Of a stretch of 64,000 nt of DNA, positions 11,854-22,600 are shown one piece after another. Origin of the DNA: Caecitellus pseudoparvulus (taxonomy: Eukaryota; Bigyra: Bicosoecida); the NCBI GenBank assembly GCA_965644315.1, contig CBFFRQ010000055.1:62001-126000 (forward strand), in the 5' to 3' direction. The stretch's first letter is position 1, and each line of letters starts with the position of its first letter. Position numbers and translations under genes: made by a program. The notes beneath the pieces were generated by a model. It had not been told where the DNA came from, did not search any database, and was given only the letters and a program-made list of their open reading frames with translations.

Positions 11854-12397
11854 CAAATGTGGCTCGTGAAAGTGCAGTCCCCATGTCTTCTCTTCAAAGG
11901 GATCGTGCGAGGCGGCCGCGCCCCTTGCCTTTGATTGGTGGCTGTCCTCGCATTCACACAGCCACACACAGGAAGCAGCACACCCCGGCAAGGATCGAGA
12001 GGCAGAGTGGCGTCGTCGCGGCCCGAACCTGGGAAACATACGCAGAAAGCTTGAAGGTCGCAATAGAGGCTACGCCTTTTTCCTTTTGTGACGGCACCTC
12101 CGCAAGTGGCGAGGGTTCTGTCAGCGGCCAGAAATGCAGCAGGTACTGCTGCTGTCCTCCCCCGAAAGCCAGCACAAGCCCGGCCTCGCAATCCCCCGCA
12201 AATCATCTACCCCAAAAGGCACACTTAACGTTCCACGTTCAAATCCGATTTTGAACAAGTATGCTTGCCTTTCCTTGCGCTGTCAAGCTGCAGCGGATCG
12301 CTTTCGACACCGTCTTGCGCAGGTAGCCCTGTGGCCTGAATCCTCAAACGGCAGTGGCCACGCCTGCAGATCAAGCCACGCGCCCCCCGCCAGTACC
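11854..12397. other. Divergent intergenic region
   Basis: The 544 nt between the TLC gene and the next plus-strand gene show no persuasive coding exon. A minus-strand open frame extends from the TLC core into this region without recognisable domains. It could hold both promoters or a 5' UTR exon. Confidence 0.3.
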
Positions 12398-13776
12398 ATG
12401 GCAGCTGAATGCGCTTATGAAGAAGATTTTGCTTCCCTTCAGCCCCATATGGATGCGCAAGGTGCGGGCCGTGCCTTGCAAAGTGGAAGGGGGCCCTCGA
12501 GGCCAACGCAGTGCCTGTCGCACCGAAGAAGAGGCACCATGTGCCTTCACTGCCGCTTGCTGGCTGCTCAGATCCAGGGACGCCTGAAGTACCTATGGAC
12601 TCGCGCACAATTCGTGCTTCTGAACCTTCCCCCGCCCCTGAAGAGCTTGGGCACATGCTTGCGTTGACACGAATTGCGAGCCAGATGGTGCACGGCGGCA
12701 CTGCCACACTCTCAGCCGCCACCACTCCGAGGATTGCAGTACAGCTGCATGCGCAGCAGTTTGCATGCCGGTACAGGCAAAGCAAGGGCCCCGCACATGT
12801 CGTGCCCGGCCAAACTCTGCGGGGCAGCCTTGGCCCTGCTGCGCAGGGGCATCGCACAGGATTCATGCACTACTACAACAGCCTCAGCCCAAGTGAAGTG
12901 ACGGCCATGCTCCGTGCACTTCCCAAGGAGCATGAAGTGGCCGAGGAGACCCTCCTCTTGCCTGTGGGGTCCGCCCTCTGGGCCCTGCACGCCGCTGCAG
13001 CCCTGCGGAGCAGCTCTGCGCCCCCTGTGAGTCCGCAGCAGATGAGCGCGCATGTCCCAACGCTGGTCCTGCCCCTTGCAAAAGAGTGGTCGGCAAAGGG
13101 CCCGCTGGCGCGCCTGTGGTCCCGGTTCAAGGCTGACGTCTCTCCTCTGCAGCGCTGCATTGAAGCGGAGTCCGAGCTTCCCGAAGGCTTGGGGCCATGG
13201 CTGCAGCAAAGAGGCGTCGATGTGAAATGCTTGGAGAGCGCACTCAGAGCGCTGAAACCATGCTTGGTTCAGGGCCAGGATCGCCCGGTTCGCAGCGTGC
13301 TGCAAGGCCACGTTCGGCTTTCACGGACAGAGCATGCAGCCATCCAGGCTTGCTTCGGGAAAGAAGGGTGCATGGCTGGCGCCCCCCAGCACTGTTTGGA
13401 GCAAACCGACTGCCATGCTCGTTGGCTGTGTATGGCATGCGGACGCTGCGCCGTCTACTGGGTGCAGCGCGCTGTGCTCGGCTCTGGCAAGTCTGTGCGC
13501 CTGGCCCACCTGGCCTCGGCCACGACAGAACTGCGTGCTGTCCTTGCCATGGTTGAGAGGACAGCACCTCCAAGTGGTATGCCCATTTCACTCTTGCCTG
13601 GGGGCGTGCCAACCAGCACCAGCTGCCTGGGAGCCGGCGGGCGCAGTCTCCTGTCAGCGGCCCTGCCTGGAGCAGGGCACGACTTTGCCAGTCTTCGTGG
13701 GCGGCCCTCAGCCTTCCATAGCTACACAGTGCAAACCATGGGTGGGGTCAGTGATGACAGTGATGTTGAGGCCTGA
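12398..13776 (+). CDS. Uncharacterised protein, 422 residues
   Basis: Two exons, 12398-12461 and 12572-13776, join in phase (G then AT) at a GTGCGG donor and CTCAG acceptor. The ATG is in a strong context (ACC-ATG-G). I do not recognise the family. The N-terminus is acidic (M-A-A-E-C-A-Y-E-E-D). It is followed by a Pro/Ser-rich stretch, then a mixed helical region rich in Ala and Leu. A central cluster of cysteines (near residues 280-315, including C-x(2)-C-x(2)-C) could bind metal but fits no family I know. The last residues are acidic (D-D-S-D-V-E-A), a possible casein-kinase-2 site. There is no signal peptide or clear membrane helix. Its stop lies 16 nt from the stop of the next gene on the other strand. 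Confidence 0.6.
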
Positions 13777-13792
13777 GTGGTCACCAGCACAG

Positions 13793-15154
13793 TCACTTGT
13801 CAGGTGCGTTAGACTCGGGACTGTCCGCCTCAGGCAACAGATCACGCAGCCAAGCCTCCCACTGCCCCAGAGCCGGAAGCATGGAGACTTGGTGCAAGCT
13901 AACCATGCGCATGGCAGCATGAACCGCCTGTCCCTGCTGCAGTGCTTTGGCGGCGCTGGGAAATGCAATGTGCATGGGCCCATGGATGGCTAGGGAATCC
14001 TCGGACCGCCCGAGTAGAGGCACCAATATGTGCCCCCCCTCCAGGATTGCCTGAGCAGCACTTTGCAGATCCGGCTGGTGCCTGTACACCGCTTGCAAGT
14101 ACTTGCGCACGGCGCAAGCCAGCGGCTCCTGGACACCCAGGGGAACCGCCATGCTCCCGCCCTCGCCCCCTTCGAACCGCAAGGAGATGAACCGTCGCGG
14201 GCCCGGAAGCCGGCACGGTGACGAAGGGAAGGTAGCCCTAGCCAGGCAAGGGGCACTGGACAGCCCTGCATCGCGCCTGGGTGCTGGCGCTGTTGGGATG
14301 GAAGTGGCAGCCAAAGGACTGCCGGCGAGAAGGAGCTCTTTGCGGGCGGCCGCGACGGCTAGCTCAGGGGGGCCGGTCTCGCCAGCACAGTGTTCTACGT
14401 GCAGGCACCTCCGTGACTCTTCATCCAGCTGAATAGCACGCAGAGCCGCTGCCACCCCAGGCCGCGAAGTGTCACTGGTGCTGTCCGAGCCGCAGCTCGC
14501 TTGCCCTTCTGGCGCTTCCTGAGACGGCTGCAGTTTGACTGCGCTGAAGCGCAGGCGGGCAGCTGTGCCGCTTCCTTCCCTCACTGCTTGGACAGTTGCT
14601 GGGGAAACTTGCTCAGGCATGGTGCGGCGGTCATCTCTAGCAGCAGGCGCAGGGTGAGTGCAGTCAGCGGGGGTTGGCGATGCTCCTCTTCTCGCCAAGG
14701 TGTTGAAGCTTCGGTGTACAAACGAGCCATGAGATGTCATATCAGTTTGCCCTGGCGAGGACTCTCGAGAAATCGTCACGTATGACCCTGCGAAGGCATG
14801 CAAGCGCCAGCTGCACACGGCGTTTCATACGCGTTTCGTGTAACCCTCACCTGGCCCCCTCCGCCGTTCCAGTTCCTGCTGAGAAGCCTCAGGCATGGGA
14901 GGGTGCACTGGAATCCCATGATACATCAGCGGGGGGCTGGTTACATCCACCCTTCCTGTGTGAGAGAACCCCAGTCCGCGCGCAGGGGCGCGCTTGGGCG
15001 AGCTTCCGTTGCTGCTCGTGGCGTCCTGTGTGCTGGACGCAGCACTGCTGCCGGGTCCAGCACCTGACTGCGTAGGGAAGCGCGCAGGGGTGTCCAGGGC
15101 ATGTGGTTCCTGCTCTTTGCTGCCCTTCCACCTGGCACCCCGACCGAAAATCAT
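13793..15154 (-). CDS. Uncharacterised protein, 432 residues
   Basis: Two exons, 15154-14851 and 14787-13793, join in phase at a GTGAGG donor and CGCAG acceptor. The family is unknown. Residues 1-140 look disordered and rich in Ser, Pro, Gly and Arg. A second disordered stretch precedes a folded-looking C-terminal half (about residues 280-420) with several hydrophobic strands and helices and an R-F-I-S-L-R-F-E-G-G-E-G-G segment. There is no signal peptide or membrane span. A separate upstream frame beginning M-S-L-P-C-F-L-A-L-L-L overlaps exon 1 in another phase. It resembles a signal peptide, but it cannot be joined in phase to the C-terminal exon. The start at 15154 was chosen because it gives a continuous model and a reasonable context. 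Confidence 0.6.
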
Positions 15155-15590
15155 GCCAGACCAGAGCTGCCAGCAGAAGCGCCAAGAAGCAAGGAAGTGA
15201 CAAGGACAGGGACCAAACGCGGGAAACATGTGTCTAACACGCGCTAGAGGGTACAAATATGTCACTGCGCTTAGGGTGGTCACATTTGCCGTTCCTCGCT
15301 GCTCAGCGAATGAGGGGCGTCCCGTGCACCATTCACAGGCGCACCTGCGCTTCGGGGGGACCAGTGGCGTCACAGGCCTGACGGCACACTTTGCATCTGC
15401 AAGTCAAAAAACAGGACGGGAGTCACCTGGTGGAGAAGCAATCCATGGGTATGAGGTTCACAACCCTCCTCCTGGAAGCCTTACTGCTTGCAGTTCGTTG
15501 TGGGCCAGCAGGAGTGCATTGAGTGGCATCAATCACCCGCTGTCGCAGCGACGGGGCAGCTGCTGTGAACCTGAGCGCCTGCAATTGACC
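15155..15590. other. Divergent intergenic region
   Basis: The 436 nt between two divergent ATGs contain no coding exon I can support. The segment 15255-15295 is more A+T-rich than its surroundings and could belong to a core promoter, but no motif is convincing. Confidence 0.3.
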
Positions 15591-16608
15591 ATGGGCTGCA
15601 CTGGGAGCAAGGAGCCAGTGGGAACCGATGATGTGCGTGACTGCTTCGGGGGTAGCTCGCCCGAGTGCTTGCTTTTCCGCTCCTCGCTGCTGCACATGCC
15701 TTGCAAGGTTTCGGTTTCTCTGCATAGGTGCTGCACTTCACGAATGTACCGTCTTGCACAGGCCCCCGACGAGGACTGGGACAGCGACGAGGGTGCCCAA
15801 GCGCCTTCCGTGTCTACTGGCAAATTCAGGCGGGCCCGTGACAGTGTCGTAGTCGCACGCACCAGCAAGAATAGCCATTTCAGCGATGCTCAGTCAGCGT
15901 CACACTCCACCGCAACTCGATTCAGGCGGGTACCTCGGGACAGCATTGTGGTTACCAAGGTGCGTGCATGGCATGCACCCCCAGGGGGGGGCAAGGGTGC
16001 TGAGAAACGCTTGTGCACGGCTGCCTTCGCCTGCCTTGCAGATGCATGAGGCAGGGCAGCGCCCAGCGCAGCCAGGGCCAGGTCAACTGCAGGCCTTGCC
16101 AGAGCACGAGCGCGAGGTTCCTGGCGGAGCTACCGACGCCGCACGGTACCAACCATCTGACTGGACCAGCGATGGGATGGGAGCAGCTGGAAAGAAGCCA
16201 CGGCCCAGCCCCCTGGAGGTTGACTCAGCTGCGTCAAAAGTCAAACCCAGCAGGCCCACCGGCGGCACCTCGACAGACACCTACCACGGCGGCGCCCAGG
16301 AAGTGCAAGCACCTACAGTGAGCTTGCCCTTGTCTCCAGCTGGTGGAGGGGGTGCTGAACTGTCCATGCAGCTGTCCCACAGTGCCAGCACGATTCAGGG
16401 TGGGCTGGCAGATGAGGCCGCCACGCAAGCCACGCACGAGCCGCCGGCGCCCCCGGCAGGCACCCCTAGCGCCCGCTCTGCCTCCACCCCCTCGGGCTCG
16501 GCGCGCCTGTCACCTCGTGCACGCGGGGCTTCCCACGATGACATGGTCCTGACTTCCCCTCTCGTGTCCCCTCTCAACCCGCTTCCTTTCTCAGACTCCT
16601 CTTCATGA
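15591..16608 (+). CDS. Small N-myristoylated/palmitoylated-type protein with repeated F-R-R-x-R-D-S motif
   Basis: Three exons, 15591-15632, 15762-15959 and 16042-16608, all in phase 0, give 268 residues. The N-terminus M-G-C-T-G-S-K is a textbook dual acylation signal: Gly2 for myristate, Cys3 for palmitate, Ser6 and a following Lys. It is therefore predicted to be membrane-attached. Exon 2 encodes a duplicated phosphosite-like motif, F-R-R-A-R-D-S-V-V-V and F-R-R-V-P-R-D-S-I-V-V. Each copy places a Ser after an Arg-rich patch, as basophilic kinases such as PKA prefer. The remainder is disordered, rich in Ser, Pro, Ala and Gly, and ends in F-S-D-S-S-S. No catalytic domain is seen. It may be a scaffold or kinase substrate at membranes, possibly the flagellar one (inference). 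Its stop is 20 nt from the stop of the giant gene. Confidence 0.7.
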
Positions 16609-16628
16609 ACAACTCAGCAATGCATTCC

Positions 16629-19600
16629 TCAAGCGGGCGGCGGCACGGCCGCAGCCCGAGCTGCGCGCTCAGCGCGTGCGTCACCACTGGCCGCAGCAGT
16701 GGCAAGTGGGCCCACCGCTTCTGCAGCGGCGACCATGGCAGCTGCCTTGGCCTTCTTCTTCGCTTTCTTCGCCTTCTTCGCCGCCTTGCGAGCAGCCTTC
16801 GCGGCAGCGTCCTCTCCCAGCACCTCACTCAGCCCCATTTGCGCAAGCCCAGCAGGCTCACCCTCGCCACCGGGCCCTTCGTCTGCATGCTTCGGGCGCT
16901 TGGACTTCTTGGACTTCTTCTTTTTCGGCGGGCGGCGGGCCTTGTCAGGATCAGCCGCGCCCGCCCCAGAGCCCACGCCTGTCGACACCACCTCGCTCAC
17001 AGCCGCAACTGCGTCCAGCGGGTTCGCTATCGTCTGCTCCTCTGCAATGGAAGCAAATGCCGCTTGTTGGCTTCGCAGCGACCCACTGACCTCCATGTCG
17101 CGTGAGGCGAAGTAGGCGTCTGCCGCAGCATCATCACCTGCTGCCGCAGAAGCCTCCGCGCTCTTCTTGGCCTTCTTCTTGGCTTTCTTCGCCTTCTTTG
17201 CCGCCTTGCGAGCGGCTTTGGCGGCAGCCGCATCTGCAGCTTCTTGCGACTCCAGCGCCTGAGCTTCATGCTTTGTGACACCAGCTGGCGCGTCCACCGG
17301 CTGCTGCACACCCCCAGTGCCATCCCCCTCGTTCGAAGTCTCGACCACCCCGGCCTTCGTCTCTGCAGCAGTGCCAGCTGCGGGTGTCTCGACTGCTGCG
17401 GCAGCCTCCCCAGTGCCCGCTTTGATGCTGCGCATCTCAATTCCCGCCGAAGACCCTCGGGGGCGGGTGCTCGCTGGTCGGCTGCGGGTGGACGCTCGTC
17501 GGGCACGCAGGGCTTGGGACATGCTGCGCCCATCTGGCTGGCTAAGCAAGGAGTGTCGGTACTCCTTCGCACGGTCAAGAGTTGCCTGGGAAGCGCCACT
17601 GGGCAGCTCTGCAGTGGTGCCGGAGCCGGTGGACCCTGCTGCACTGCTAGCACGACGCCGCCGGGGGGGGCCCAGGGCGCCGCCCGCGCCCACCATTGGG
17701 TTGGTGGCGAGAGCTTTGGACTCCATCAGCATCAGCGGGTTCTTCACCACCTGGCCTCCTGCGCTCGAGTGCTTTGACTCAGAAACGAGCGTGGTGTGGC
17801 CGGCATTGCCGCCAGTACTTGTGTGGCGCCGTGTCCGCGTCGTGGGCCCTTCAGGCGCCACCCTGACGCCGCCAGTCTGCCCACGCAGGACATCGTGCAC
17901 TGCCTTCCGGCTGCCAGGCGCCGAAGGCTGCTGTGCCTGAGGGACCGCCACAGTCGCTCGCCGAGTCACACGCGGTGACGGCATGTCAAAGCTGCCTTCC
18001 CCTGGTCGAGGGCTGGTGGGCGTGCTCCAGATGTGTTGGTCAGTGTCAGCATGTGGCGAGCTCAACACGACCGTCTTCGCCCGCCGCTTGTAGTGGTCCC
18101 TGGCGGGAGGCAGCGCGTCACAGGGGTGCCCGCCGTCAGCCCACCCGCGCTGCACCCGGCCAGTGAAGGCCAGGAACTCCAGCCACCGCCACACCTCCTT
18201 TGCATCCGGCACCTCCGGCGCGATGCCCATGGAGGCCATGACCCGCGCCTGGGCATTGGTGGCACCGTCCTCGTCCTGGGCAACGTTGGCCCCCGCGCTC
18301 CAGTCACGCGCCGTGCAGCACACGGCTCGGCAAAAGCCGCAACAGAGGACGTTCTGCACGAAGTCATAGCCCAGACCCACCACGCTGCAGCTCAAGGCGC
18401 ACACCCGTGCCTGCACTGACCCGCAAGACATGCCACACCACAGGCAGGCCATGTGCGCTGAGCGACTGAAGAAGGACATGCACAGGAGAAGGAGGAACGG
18501 CAGCAGGAATGCCGCCACGGCCATGGATCGCGCCGTGGCTACGTCTGCCATGATCCAGGACATGCGGTGCATAGCCGCATACAGTGCCTCCTCCGCTGCC
18601 GCCCCCACCCCCGAACCCTGCTGCCCACGAAACGAGGGGCCGGGTATGCCCCCCAGAGCCTCCAGCCCTGGCGTCGGCACGTACGTGAACGCTGACGTGC
18701 CCTGCATGAAGGCAGACAGGCTGGCCGCGTAGTCGACGCAGACACTTCCGCTGGTGCGCTGCTCTGCGTCTGCACCCATGAGGCGCATGCCAGGCACTGC
18801 CAGCATCACTGCCTGCAGCACAGAACTCCACACAGACACCTGCGACAGCAAGTGGTGCAGCTCCGCCTGCGCGTGGTTGTACTCTACGCCAACCACCTCC
18901 GGGGCGTCGTCGGGTCTCGCCTCTCGCGGGGCGTCAGAGGCAGCGCCACCCCCCTCCCCCCCGCCCTCCCTGCGGTGATGCAGCACACTGCGGTGGCTCC
19001 AGCTCGTCTCCCGGCTTGAATGCGAGACGGTGCTCCACGTCGTCAAGGAAGCACCTTCGCCCAAGTGCTGCGCAAGCACCGCCAGGGCCTCCTCCGCAGA
19101 CAGTGCGTCGTACCCCGCCTGCTCCAGAGTCTTTCCCTCGCTTTGAGCCAAGGCTTTGAGCTGCGCCAGCAGGGCCTCCCGCGGTGGAGCCATATCCACG
19201 TGCAGGTGCACCATGTGCAGACTATCACACTCCACGTCGGCCGCGTGGCTTTCCGCCTGCCGGTGAACGTAGGGGTGCCACACCTCGTGTGCGATGCCAA
19301 AGACGACCATTAGGCAAGCACAGGCCATGGCACGGGCTGAGGGATCAGTGAACGAGAGCTGGAATAGAGGCAGCAGCATGGTCACAGTGTAGTATGTGGC
19401 CCACCATCCAGCCCAGCCTTCCGGAGCCATGGCCCCCCACAGCCACCCAAACCGCCGCCACATGCGCAGGACCCACTCCCCGTAGGTCATGCCCAGTCGA
19501 GTGCCGCCGCCCACTGTGGCTGCGTGCCCCGTCGGTGTGGCCATGGTCGGCGCCTGCTCAGCTTTCCCCGCACCTGCCGCAGTCAGGCGGGCCGAGACGC

Positions 19601-22600
19601 TGGCGCGCCGAACCTTGCGCCTGGAGCCGCCCTGGCCGCCAATGCTCGGTGCGCCAGACTCAACTGGCGCATCGGACGCGGCAATGGCTGCTTCCTTCTT
19701 GGCTTCTTCTTCAATGTCTCGCGCGCGCAGGGGCAGCCACGCAGCGTACCACCCCCCCACTGCCAGGTTCACGACCCACCACCGCAGATCCACGTGGCCT
19801 CGCAGCGTCAAGTGCCCCAGCAGTCGTTGGAACGTGCCCTCGCGGCCAGGGATGCGCCGAGCCTCCACCTTCGCGTTGTGTGTGATGTCCGACCGGGTCG
19901 TCGAATTCCGGGCCGTGAACAGCAGCGCCAGGAGCAGCACCAAAGCAAGCAAAACTAGAAACCCGCCCATGATGGTCACTGCCGTGCCCTCCACGTCGGC
20001 CGTGCTGGTGGCGGGGTGGGACACCAGGAACGAATCGTGCACGCCCACGTCCACACCATCCTCAGAGGGATCCGGCGCCGCCGTGCCCTCCGCTTCTGCA
20101 GCTGCTGCTGCCTCGCTGTCAACCTCGTCGGGGTCCCGCACCCAACGCTGCGTAATCAGCATCTGCCTCACTGCAGCCCGCAAGCCTGTGGAGAAGGAAG
20201 GCAGGGCCATGACTGCGCCATGCCACAGCAGCGGTAACAGCATCATGGTGGTCATGGAGACACTGGCCAGAGCCACATCGTGGCAGTACAGGCTGGGTAC
20301 ACCCAAGCCAGCACAACCTCCCTCTGAGCAGCGCAGCCTGCATGGCGCTTGTCCATCCCGTGGCGTACAGCGGCCTGCGGGCACATCCACGCCGGCAGGC
20401 TCCTCGGACTCGGGAGCCGCCAGGCCACAGGCAGCCAGCTGGCCCTTCGGGCGCTTGCGCTGGGCCGCTGTGGGGCCTTCTGGGCCCGCGTCCGCCTCTA
20501 TGAACAGCTCGTCCGCCCGGCCCACATCTGTGACAGAGTCATACGTGGAGGCGCTCAGCCAGCAGCAGCGCGCCTGGATGGCCAGAGTGGCGGACAGCGC
20601 CCCCAGTACGAGGACAGCCACAGCCGCGCCGAGGAGGGGCAGCCCGACCCCGGCGAAGGGGCTGTTCTGCTCACGCTCCGACGAGCAGGCCGCTTGGAAG
20701 GAGTGCACAGGCACGATGAGGAGGCCTGCGAAGACGTCTCGAAGAATGGACACCGGCGACGCGCCTCCCAGCACTTGCAGCGGCGACAGGCCAAGCACTG
20801 GGGGCAACCCACCCAGCTCGGGGATGCGCCGGTTGCGCAGGTCAATGGAGCGGTCCTCCAAGCGCTTTTCAATGCGTGCCACGAGGCTGGCGCCGCCACG
20901 CTGGTCCCACCACTGCTCCACAGTCGCATACGCGTCTGGGCTGGCGCCTGGGCACAACACATCCATGTGGGACAGTAAGACAAACATGATGACTTGCTGC
21001 AGCAGCAGGGTGGTCGCCACCCACCGCAATAGGCCAGCATGCAGGGGGGTGCTGGCAGGCGCCGTGCCTTCCAGCAGCATGTCGTCTGGAGCACCCCCCT
21101 GCCCGCTGCCGCCCAGGGTCCACTCATCTCCTAGCATGCCCTCGCTCTCGCTGTCGTCCTCCGGCCCAAGTGCCTTCCCTGACCTTGCTCGGGACTTGGC
21201 AGCCGCCGTGGCCGCTTCTCTGCTTCGCTTCTCCCGGCGCTGAGCGCGGCGTGTCGCCTTGGCTGCCTTGGCAAAGTCCTCCCCCGCACCCAGCACCCTG
21301 TCGCGCGCAGAGCGCAGCAGCCTGGCAGGGCGGGCCACACGCCGGCGCCAGAGGCCTGGCGCGCCAGTGAAGACCAGGCGCACAGACATGGGCAGGCTTG
21401 CCCCAAGGGGGGGCACGACCTGCGTGTCCGCCAGGGTCTTGTGCACTTCTGCCATGTGCTGAGCCACCTCTGTCGTGTGAGCGCCCTCGGTGTGCAGCAT
21501 GGCTTCCTCTGGCGACAGGCAGGCACAAGCTCGAGGAAGGGTGTTGGCCCGCCACGCAGCACAGCCCTGTGGGCCCCGCCCCGCGCTGGCAGTGGAGCAG
21601 TAGGGAAAGCCGCGGGCCACGTTGTACGGGTCTGACACGGAAGCAGTGTTGGTCTGCGTGGGTGAGCTGCCTCCACACGGGGTGCAAGAACAGCTGGCCT
21701 CCACCCGCTGCGAAGGGTCTGCCGCTGCCACTGCGTCCAGCTCCGCCTGAGTCATTCCGCCGGCCTCTGCGGTCTGTGCGTGCTCCCCTGTGCGAGTGGG
21801 GTGGTAGTCTTGCAGGAGAATGCCTGAGTGGGGTGAAGGGCAGTGGGCAATGCCGGCGTACGCTTGCACGGCCGCAGAGAGGGTGTCAGAGTGCGCACTC
21901 CCAGCTTGGGCTCGGAACTGACTGGAGGGCACCACAGACGAGGCGGGTCGAAGCAGGGCCCGACCGCTGTCATCGTGAGACACGCGCCGGTGGGGATGGA
22001 TGACCTGCACCGGCGCAGGGGGGCGCGACTCGGTGTCCGCGGCAGCCACTTCCGCCGCCAGCAACTCATCCATACAGCCTAGCGCCATGGGTGGGTCCAG
22101 GACATGCATGTCCGGCACCCCTACAGTGCCCCGCCACGTGTCCCCCCCCGCTTGCACGCCGAGAGCTTCAGCGCGCAGGTTCCACAGCTCCTCTTGTCCC
22201 ATGTGCCGCCACGACAAGGAACCCAAGTCATCATTCACACCCCCCAGCACGCCCTCCTCGTTGTGTGTGCCTTGCTGTGTCACCTCTGCGCCGCCCACGC
22301 CACTGCCCGTGGCCCCTGCTGTCGTGACGTGCGACACGCCGTCCTCACTGGGCTGGGCCCAAGACTCGCCAGGCGGAACCATGGGAGGCGGCAACGTGGA
22401 TCGCTGCCCGTGAGCCACACCAGTCATGGGTCCACCTGCGTACGGCCGCTGCAGGGCAGCCCACCAGCGCTGCACTGACAAGGTGCGCTGGAAGGGAAAC
22501 TCCGGCACCACCAAGCGAGGCCCACCTGCCTTGACACCCGGTGCCTCGGACGTGCTGGCCTCTGCCGGTAGCAGGGAGGTCGTCTTCCGAGCAGCCTTCG

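Noticed and set aside
12225-12270. A GTTCAAATC T-loop-like sequence suggesting a tRNA gene
   Set aside because: No matching acceptor stem, anticodon arm or D arm could be folded around it.
19489-21243. A 584-codon plus-strand open frame
   Set aside because: Antisense shadow of the multipass region. It is Ser/Pro/Arg-rich with no recognisable motif.
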